Shown in pieces: positions 7,165 to 11,367 of a DNA stretch of 11,367 nt. The translations under genes and the position numbers were made by a program. The DNA is from Planctomycetales bacterium (GTDB taxonomy: Bacteria > Planctomycetota > Phycisphaerae > SM23-33), in assembly GCA_030631085.1 (NCBI GenBank), contig DAOVLV010000022.1, positions 1-11,367 on the forward strand, given 5' to 3'. The number at the start of each line of letters is the position of its first letter. The first letter of the stretch is position 1. The notes beneath the pieces are model-generated. The model worked only from the letters and a program-made list of their open reading frames with translations, made no database searches and had not been told where the DNA came from.

Positions 7165-7608
7165 TTAATTCTCAAATCTTCTTACTTGTAAAAAAGAGGA
7201 CGAGCCAAAATTTATCAGCAGCGCAACCGGCAACCCGGAGGCTTTTAAGTAACTGATAGTCTGTGCTCGGTGCTCCTTAATCGTATCGACAACAGCCTTC
7301 AGTTCGACAATAACCTTTCCTTCAACAACCATGTCAGGCCTGTATGTACCACAAAGCATTCCTTCGTAAAAAACTTCAAATTCACGCTGTGACTCAAACG
7401 AGATTCCTGTGAGCATCAATTTCCTGGAAAGCGCTTTGTGATACGTCGATTCGGTAAAACCGGCGCCAAGCGTTCCGTGAACTTTATGAGCGGCCCCGAT
7501 AATGGCATAAGTAAATGCGTTAACAGGATCGTCAGCGTCCAAACCACCCCGAACACCAACGACACCCCCAACTTCTTCTTCTGTTTCCTCTTCTGTTTCT
7601 TTTAGCAA
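7165..7608 (-). CDS. GxxExxY family protein, PD-(D/E)XK nuclease-like
   Basis: This is a 147-residue product with the family motif GFTESTY (G50, E53, Y56) after the helix FTYAIIGAAHKVHGTLGAG. It then has a PD-(D/E)XK-like core in which D92 (YRPDMVVEG) and E102-L-K104 (VIVELKAV) are the predicted metal and catalytic residues. The end, LKASGLPVALLINFGSSSF, is also typical. Nuclease activity is an inference from the fold family; the biological role is not established. The frame opens at a TTG (7606-7608) that lies 2 nt inside the right repeat arm, with an AGGGA from the repeat upstream. The first 22 residues are low-complexity (KETEEETEEEVGG), so a TTG at 7540-7542 (125 residues, nearer the usual family length) may be the true start. 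Confidence 0.85.
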   Translation of the reverse strand: MLKETEEETEEEVGGVVGVRGGLDADDPVNAFTYAIIGAAHKVHGTLGAGFTESTYHKALSRKLMLTGISFESQREFEVFYEGMLCGTYRPDMVVEGKVIVELKAVVDTIKEHRAQTISYLKASGLPVALLINFGSSSFLQVRRFEN

Positions 7609-7670
7609 AATAAAAATCCCTATAATCCGGTAATCCCTGTAATCCTGCTATTCTGTTTCTTTTTCTTCTT
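7607..7670 (-). repeat. Right arm of the 64-bp inverted repeat
   Basis: This is the perfect reverse complement of 7047-7110. It overlaps the putative TTG start of the GxxExxY gene by two bases and would supply its ribosome-site-like AGGGA. Its outer end is 15 nt from the 3' end of the tRNA-Ser gene. Confidence 0.95.
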
Positions 7671-7685
7671 TTTCTTCGTCCTCAA

Positions 7686-7770
<85 letters not shown>

Positions 7771-7800
7771 ATGTATCAATAATTAGAATTTCGGCTGCAT

Positions 7801-7806
7801 ATTATA
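7801..7806 (-). promoter_or_regulatory. Putative -10 box of tRNA-Ser
   Basis: A perfect TATAAT on the - strand lies 30 nt before the tRNA 5' end, predicting a leader of about two dozen nucleotides. No good -35 hexamer is visible at 16-18 nt. Confidence 0.4.
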
Positions 7807-7847
7807 CTAAATGAAATAAGTGGGGTCTGCTATTTTCTCAAGATAAT

Positions 7848-8004
7848 CGGCATTTGGCATTGGGCATTTGGCATTGGTCGAAAGAGGGTCGTTGCACGTC
7901 CGTCCTTTGTAATTCCGATATTTCATTAAATCGTGGAATTAAACAGCGAATATACTTTCGCAAACCCAGTGCCACCAATGCCGAATGTCCAATGCCAAAT
8001 GCCG
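7848..8004. repeat. Heptanucleotide inverted repeat, family 2 (GGCATTN), copy B
   Basis: This is the fuller copy of the family first seen at 1868-2011. The left arm (7848-7880) contains four GGCATT units with alternating T and G. The right arm (about 7974-8004) is its reverse complement over some 29 nt with two mismatches. The interior matches copy A in position and sequence. It lies between the tRNA and the Tad operon promoter. A forward reading frame runs through it, but a 2-nt indel relative to copy A and the heptad arms argue against a real protein. Confidence 0.88.
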
Positions 8005-8021
8005 AACCGGGGATATTCAAC

Positions 8022-8050
8022 TTGTCCGCCCCGCTGTGCCGATGTAGAAT
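8022..8050 (+). promoter_or_regulatory. Candidate sigma-70-type promoter of the Tad operon
   Basis: TTGTCC (8022-8027), a 17-nt spacer and TAGAAT (8045-8050) match the -35/-10 consensus at 4 of 6 and 5 of 6 positions. Transcription would begin near 8057, leaving a leader of about 110 nt before cpaF. It begins 17 nt beyond the end of repeat family 2 copy B. No -24/-12 (sigma-54) element was seen. Confidence 0.45.
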
Positions 8051-8124
8051 TATACCGTAAGGTCGGAAAATGCGTAACTTTACGTTGTGTACGGCGTTTA
8101 AGTTAAAGGACAAACCGACATCGC

Positions 8125-8151
8125 AGGCCTGGACGGCCTTGGAGTTTTTTT
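8125..8151 (+). terminator. Weak terminator- or attenuator-like hairpin in the cpaF leader
   Basis: AGGCC (8125-8129) pairs with GGCCT (8135-8139) around a 5-nt loop. A run of seven T follows at 8145-8151, only 17 nt before the cpaF start. The 5-nt gap between stem and T-run makes it a poor intrinsic terminator. It may be a leader attenuator or chance. Confidence 0.2.
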
Positions 8152-8167
8152 CGAGGGTGCTATTACT

Positions 8168-9268
8168 GTGGCTCGAACCGATATATTTTCCGTTACGATT
8201 AATCATTTTCTCGCTCCCGTTTTGTCGTTTCTGAACGACCCGACGGTATCGGAAATTATGATTAACACCTACAACGAGATATACATCGAGAAGGACGGCG
8301 CACTGACCAGTACCGACGCGAAATTCGACAACGAAGAGTCTTTTACCGCAGCCGTCAATAACATCCTCCAATTCACGGGCAAACGCCTGAGCCTGGAGCA
8401 TCCGCTTCAGGATTCACGCCTGCCGGACGGCTCGCGCGTGCATGTTGTCCTTTCACCGCTGAGCCGGCGCGGAACCACCATGACCATCCGAAAATTCGCC
8501 AAGGTCATGTTCGATGCCGAAAATCTGGTCAAACTCGGCTCCTGGACCCACCAGGCGATGGAATACCTGCAAATGTCCGTACTCGGCGAGAAGAACCTGC
8601 TGGTGGCCGGGGGAACATCGTCGGGCAAAACCTGCCTGTTGAACGTTCTGAGCGCGTTTATTCCCAATCACCAGCGGATAGTGGTGATCGAGGATTCCGC
8701 GGAACTCGCCCTTCAGCAGGATCACCTGATTACGCTGGAATCCCGCAGCGCAGACCGTTACGGGCGAGGTGAAGTGGCAATCCGCGATTTGTTCCGCTCG
8801 TCGTTACGGCTTCGGCCCGACCGGATAATCATCGGCGAATGTCGAGGCGGCGAAGCGCTGGAAATTATTCAGGCGATGACGTCAGGCCACGCCGGTTCGA
8901 TGAGCACACTGCACGCCGACAGCCCCCTTGATACGCTAAGCCGGATGGAAACATTGTGCATGATGTCAAATGTGAACCTGCCGTTGCACGCGCTTCGCGC
9001 CCAGGTGGCTTCGGCGATAGACGTGGTTGTCCAGGTAACGCGGTTCAGCGACGGGCGACGCGCGATTACAAGTATCGCCGAAGTCCTTCCGCTGAACGAT
9101 AAAGGGCAGTATCGCATTGCGGAGATGTTCACGTATCAATTGGACGAGAAATCCGATTCGAGTGTGGGCGAACTTATCTGGACAGGCGCTAAGTCCGTCT
9201 TCAGAGACGATCCGAGGATTCGTGTCCTGCGGAAGCAGATGGATTTGACGCGGGAGATTTTCACATGA
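8168..9268 (+). CDS. cpaF: CpaF/TadA secretion ATPase of a Tad (Flp) pilus
   Basis: CpaF is the hexameric GspE/VirB11-type ATPase that powers Flp pilus assembly at the inner-membrane face. The 366-residue product has an N-terminal domain (about 10-110) and a RecA-like domain. That domain carries Walker A GGTSSGKT (148-155), an Asp-box segment IVVIEDSAEL (171-180), Walker B DRIIIGECRGGEA (218-230) and a His-box TSGHAGSMSTLHA (238-250). All catalytic elements are present. It lacks an N-terminal FHA or extra helical domain. The start is a GTG at 8168, with GAGGGTG about 10 nt upstream. Its stop overlaps the next ATG as ATGA (9265-9268), which indicates translational coupling to the small pilin. 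Confidence 0.95.
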   Translation: MARTDIFSVTINHFLAPVLSFLNDPTVSEIMINTYNEIYIEKDGALTSTDAKFDNEESFTAAVNNILQFTGKRLSLEHPLQDSRLPDGSRVHVVLSPLSRRGTTMTIRKFAKVMFDAENLVKLGSWTHQAMEYLQMSVLGEKNLLVAGGTSSGKTCLLNVLSAFIPNHQRIVVIEDSAELALQQDHLITLESRSADRYGRGEVAIRDLFRSSLRLRPDRIIIGECRGGEALEIIQAMTSGHAGSMSTLHADSPLDTLSRMETLCMMSNVNLPLHALRAQVASAIDVVVQVTRFSDGRRAITSIAEVLPLNDKGQYRIAEMFTYQLDEKSDSSVGELIWTGAKSVFRDDPRIRVLRKQMDLTREIFT

Positions 9269-9447
9269 TTACACTCGCGCCGGTGAAAAAATTCGTTTCC
9301 GACGATTCCGGTCAGGTAACGCTTGAGTGGGCGCTTGTACTGGCGGCTGTTGCGCTGCCGATGTATTTTATAATCGTCGTGTGCCTGAATCTGCTTGTGG
9401 CGCACTATCGTATGGTAACGTTTATGGAAACGCTTCCTTTCCCGTAA
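9265..9447 (+). CDS. Small Flp-like pilin 1
   Basis: This 60-residue protein has a class III prepilin shape: a short basic or polar leader (1-16) ending in SG, cleavage expected between G16 and Q17, E21 at mature position +5, then a hydrophobic helix (WALVLAAVALPMYFIIVVCLN, 22-42). Position +6 is W where classical Flp pilins have Y. It would be processed by the CpaA peptidase encoded downstream and become a pilus subunit or minor pilin. It starts within the cpaF stop codon. The mature part is only 44 residues, with a short hydrophilic tail. It could instead be a shortened TadE/F-like protein. Confidence 0.75.
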   Translation: MITLAPVKKFVSDDSGQVTLEWALVLAAVALPMYFIIVVCLNLLVAHYRMVTFMETLPFP

Positions 9448-9486
9448 CGGGTCAGGTACGGACAGGAAGCCAAAAATACTGACCCG
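9432..9486 (+). other. Candidate RNA pseudoknot between the two pilin genes
   Basis: GCTTCCT (9432-9438) is complementary to AGGAAGC (9464-9470), and CGGGTCAG (9448-9455) to CTGACCCG (9479-9486). The pairings interleave, so they form either an H-type pseudoknot or two alternative hairpins. The 5' strand lies in the last codons of pilin 1, and the 3' end abuts GAGGG (9486-9490), the likely ribosome site of pilin 2. A third option is CCCG/CGGG (9441-9444/9448-9451) around the TAA stop. Confidence 0.35.
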
Positions 9487-9498
9487 AGGGATAAGAGT

Positions 9499-9696
9499 AT
9501 GAAGGCCTTGTGGAAAATGGCAAAGCGGCTTCATTCGGACCAACGTGGCGCTGAAGGTCTGGAGAAACTGCTCATCATTGCCGCGATCGTATTGCCGCTG
9601 CTGGGGCTGTTGATCTGGTTCGCAAAGGACATTATGACGTGGGTCAGCGAACTGTATGAAGAGATCAAGAGCGGCGCTCCGGAAGTGGAAACCTGA
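9499..9696 (+). CDS. Flp-type pilin 2
   Basis: This 65-residue protein has leader 1-17 (MKALWKMAKRLHSDQRG), predicted cleavage G17/A18, and E22 at mature +5. The hydrophobic helix LLIIAAIVLPLLGLLIWF (24-41) is followed by a short acidic tail. It matches the style of Flp pilins seen in Planctomycetota. It is probably the main subunit of the Tad pilus, exported and polymerised by the CpaF machinery after cleavage by CpaA. The ATG at 9499 follows GAGGG (9486-9490). It shares the AAxxLP pattern with pilin 1, suggesting an old duplication. Position +6 is K, unlike the usual Y. Confidence 0.85.
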   Translation: MKALWKMAKRLHSDQRGAEGLEKLLIIAAIVLPLLGLLIWFAKDIMTWVSELYEEIKSGAPEVET

Positions 9697-9713
9697 TCCG
9701 ACGATATTAGACT

Positions 9714-10310
9714 ATGCTATTGGAGATTATCCCGTATATAGAGTCTCATTGGTCGTCGGCGGTGATTGTTGCGCTGGTTGTAACGGCTGCCGTTGTCGAT
9801 CTGCGCTGTGGGAAGGTTCCGAATTGGCTGACGTACCCTGCGATATTAATCGGTCTTCTCGGACATGCTGTGGTCGGTTATGCCTCCGGCGGGGGGGTTT
9901 GGGGTGGCGTCGAGCAGATGGGACTGGCTGGAGCATTGAAAGGCTTGGCCATGGGTTTTTTTCCGCTGCTTCTGTGTTGGCTGGCCGGTGGTATCGGCGG
10001 CGGGGACGCGAAATTAATGGGCGCTGTCGGCGCGCTGGGCGGGTGGAGACTCGTCCTGGGCGCGATGCTGTTCGGCTTCGTAATCGCGGGTCTGATGGCT
10101 GTGATTGTGATGATTCGCGGGCGGATCGTCCGTCGAACTGTGCGGAGGGTGTGGCATACTGTTGTATTGCTGATTATACCGGGCGCGAAACCGGCTGATC
10201 CGACCGGTCCTGACAGTCCGACGGTCCCCCTGGCTGTGGCATTGTGCCTTGGGACCTTCGTTGCGATGTTCGAACTCGAACCGGTTATCCGGTCGTTCCT
10301 CGGTTGGTAG
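9714..10310 (+). CDS. cpaA: CpaA/TadV-type A24 prepilin peptidase
   Basis: This is an aspartic protease of the inner membrane that removes the short leaders of Flp and TadE/F prepilins. The 198-residue product has about five or six membrane helices. The two catalytic aspartates are visible: D29 in VVDLRCGKVPNWLTYP and D98 in the GGGDAKLMG motif (95-103). It lacks the N-terminal methylase domain of PilD-type enzymes, as is normal for the Tad branch. The central loop (139-170, with IPGAKPADPTGPDSP) is longer than minimal TadV. It lies 17 nt after pilin 2, so it is in the same operon and its substrates are its neighbours. Confidence 0.93.
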   Translation: MLLEIIPYIESHWSSAVIVALVVTAAVVDLRCGKVPNWLTYPAILIGLLGHAVVGYASGGGVWGGVEQMGLAGALKGLAMGFFPLLLCWLAGGIGGGDAKLMGAVGALGGWRLVLGAMLFGFVIAGLMAVIVMIRGRIVRRTVRRVWHTVVLLIIPGAKPADPTGPDSPTVPLAVALCLGTFVAMFELEPVIRSFLGW

Positions 10311-10333
10311 TATTCTGTCCCATATATTTTGAT

Positions 10334-10426
10334 GGGTGTCATGTTCTCGCCCGTAACGAAGTGAAGGGCGTGAACATGCTGTAGCATAAACATGCCTACG
10401 AAGCTTCGCGTGAAGGCATGGCACCC
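10334..10426. repeat. Compound palindrome, candidate three-way-junction RNA or REP-like element
   Basis: Three stems nest without a gap. The outer stem pairs GGGTGTC (10334-10340) with GGCACCC (10420-10426, one G-T pair). Hairpin 1 pairs ATGTTCTCGCCC (10341-10352) with GGGCGTGAACAT (10366-10377, one mismatch). Hairpin 2 pairs CATGCCT (10391-10397) with AGGCATG (10414-10420), with a CGAAGCTTCG palindrome inside. It occupies most of the 139-bp gap between cpaA and the TadE-like gene. It could be a dispersed REP-type element or an operon-internal structured RNA. Only one copy is in the window. Confidence 0.6.
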
Positions 10427-10449
10427 AGCCGGAGAAGGTTGAACAGTAG

Positions 10450-11367
10450 ATGAACGTAGAATCGCAAAGGTTAAGACTTTCGGTCTCCGCGACGGTATTG
10501 GTCATTGCGGTGGTTCTGGTTTGCGCCGGTTGGTTTATCGCCTCGCTTGATAGCGGATGGGTCGGGAGGTGCTTTCGAAGCCGGATGTCGCTTTACGCCG
10601 GTGTGGTCGCATTAATCGGCATGATGTGCTTGTATATTCTTGTCGGCGTTGCCTGGCGACTGGGGCGGACACGGCGGAAAGAGAGGGTCCGTTCGAGTCA
10701 AGCCGGCACAGCCGCTATCGAATTCGCGCTGTTGTTTCCCTTTGCCCTGATGATCGTATTGGCGATGATCCAGTCGATGCTGCTGGTGGCGGGGAACCTG
10801 GCCGTTCATCACGCCGCTTATTCGGCTGCTCGCTCGGCGGTGGTTTGGATTCCGGAGAATCTTTCCTACGATGAGCCAACCAACGTGGTTGGCTCTTTGG
10901 AATCATCGGCCAAGTTTCACCGCATCCGTTCATCGGCCGTTTATGCGGTCATGCCGGTTTGCGCCGGTAAGGACGGCCTCGGTAGCTACGATCCCGGAAA
11001 CGCCGCAACAATCGAAGACGGGTTTGAGAGGTTCTGGCAACTTTACGGCTCGTCGGCGCCCAACTGGGTACGAACGATGCTGGCGGGGAAGTACCGATAC
11101 GCCTGGAATTTTACCGAGGTGTCGCTGACGCCGCCGGACGACGGGGACGCTTACGGCAAAAACGAGACAATCAGCGTTCAGGTCAATCATATGCTGTATT
11201 TGTCGGTCCCATACGCTAATATGGTTTTCAGCGCCTTCAGCGGAGCCGAATTACCGGGCGAGTCCGGTCATTACGCTGCGGAGGTTAACGTTACGTGTGC
11301 CCTGACCAATCAGGGCGTTGTGGACGAAATAGACGTGGAGATATTTCCCCGCTATGTGGGACGATGA
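10450..11367 (+). CDS. TadE-like minor pilin with N-terminal two-helix extension
   Basis: TadE proteins are pseudopilins of the Tad pilus. Residues 84-118 form the TadE signature: QAG, then TAAIEFALLFPFALMIVLAM, with E91 at +5 from a G86/T87 site, followed by the hydrophobic helix and AVHHAAYSAARSAVVW. The domain after that (about 135-305) has no motif I recognise and is probably periplasmic. Unusually, two further hydrophobic helices (about 13-31 and 49-66) and a very basic linker (RLGRTRRKERVR) precede the pilin motif, where a TadE leader is normally short. No later start codon would remove both. The start at 10450 follows GGAGAAGG (10431-10438). The stop TGA is the last codon of the window. 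Confidence 0.82.
   Translation: MNVESQRLRLSVSATVLVIAVVLVCAGWFIASLDSGWVGRCFRSRMSLYAGVVALIGMMCLYILVGVAWRLGRTRRKERVRSSQAGTAAIEFALLFPFALMIVLAMIQSMLLVAGNLAVHHAAYSAARSAVVWIPENLSYDEPTNVVGSLESSAKFHRIRSSAVYAVMPVCAGKDGLGSYDPGNAATIEDGFERFWQLYGSSAPNWVRTMLAGKYRYAWNFTEVSLTPPDDGDAYGKNETISVQVNHMLYLSVPYANMVFSAFSGAELPGESGHYAAEVNVTCALTNQGVVDEIDVEIFPRYVGR

Larger units (their letters stand above)
7047..7670. mobile_element. GxxExxY gene-bearing element bounded by 64-bp inverted repeats
   Basis: The unit is bounded by a perfect 64-bp inverted repeat (7047-7110 and 7607-7670). With a small indel the complementarity reaches 7045 and 7678. The arms consist of a purine-rich AAGAAGAAAAAG segment and tandem GGATTA-type units spaced 8-9 bp. 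Further unpaired units (GCGGGATTATAGGGATT) lie at 7144-7160. The only gene inside is the GxxExxY protein on the - strand. The interior is visibly more AT-rich than the hydrolase and Tad genes. Perfect arm identity implies recent formation or active homogenisation. No transposase and no clear target duplication are visible, so mobility is inferred from structure. Confidence 0.6.

Noticed and set aside
7047..7670. Classical insertion sequence
   Set aside because: No transposase with DDE or HUH motifs and no clear target duplication; the only gene is GxxExxY.
7854..8060. 68-codon forward frame through family 2 copy B, and a matching EGRC...LNRGIKQ frame in copy A
   Set aside because: Peptide similarity follows nucleotide identity of the repeat. 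A 2-nt indel shifts the frame between copies, copy A soon hits a stop, and the ends are translated heptad arms.
7838..8401. 187-codon frame on the - strand over the repeat and the 5' part of cpaF
   Set aside because: It is antisense to the well-supported CpaF and includes repeat arms; no recognisable domain.
9656..10198. 180-codon + frame overlapping pilin 2 and cpaA
   Set aside because: Overlaps the CpaA frame, which has both catalytic aspartates; composition (many Cys and Arg) is typical of a shifted frame.
10334..10426. Known riboswitch class
   Set aside because: The three-stem fold matches no riboswitch consensus that I can recognise, and the location before a pilin gene gives no ligand hint.

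Overview
The window looks like chromosomal DNA of a bacterium with moderate to high GC in its genes. The best guess is a member of the Planctomycetota (Phycisphaerae or Sedimentisphaerales type). That rests on the style of the small pilin (GAEGLEKLLIIAAIVLP), an arginine-rich PBP2 with a long pedestal, a DUF5658 protein, and many heptanucleotide-repeat hairpins between genes. This is inference from sequence style; no marker gene proves it.

Layout. (1) 1-5568 is an elongasome block on the + strand: mreC, mreD, mrdA (PBP2) and rodA, which build the lateral cell wall of rod-shaped cells. mreC and mreD are 2 nt apart. The other junctions are each occupied by an AT-rich inverted-repeat element. 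(2) 5672-7026 holds two divergent genes: a small DUF5658 membrane protein on the - strand and an alpha/beta-hydrolase of the monoacylglycerol-lipase type on the + strand. A good promoter for the former lies between them and overlaps the start of the latter. (3) 7047-7670 is a 624-bp unit bounded by a perfect 64-bp inverted repeat. It carries one gene, a GxxExxY-family protein with a PD-(D/E)XK-like signature. It sits 15 nt from the 3' end of a tRNA-Ser(CGA) gene (7686-7770, - strand). (4) 8022-11367 is the front part of a Tad/Flp pilus locus: promoter, CpaF/TadA ATPase, two tiny Flp-like pilins, a CpaA/TadV prepilin peptidase, and a TadE-like minor pilin with two extra N-terminal membrane helices. 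The last gene stops on the final base of the window, so the rest of the Tad locus (TadB/C, CpaB/C/E) would be expected beyond it.

The most unusual content is non-coding. Four sequence-distinct families of inverted repeats fill the gaps. In three of them the arms are tandem 7-bp units: GTAATT+N, GGCATT+N and CGAAAT-like. Two families occur twice here and keep their loop sequence between copies. The fourth family (GGATTA-type units of 8-9 bp) has the same architecture but encloses the GxxExxY gene. A reasonable hypothesis is a group of related hairpin-type mobile elements in which the gene-bearing form is autonomous and the others are empty or mobilised shells. Smaller structured candidates are a three-way-junction element (10334-10426), a possible pseudoknot between the two pilin genes (9432-9486), and a short upstream ORF with an ideal ribosome site that overlaps the mreC start.
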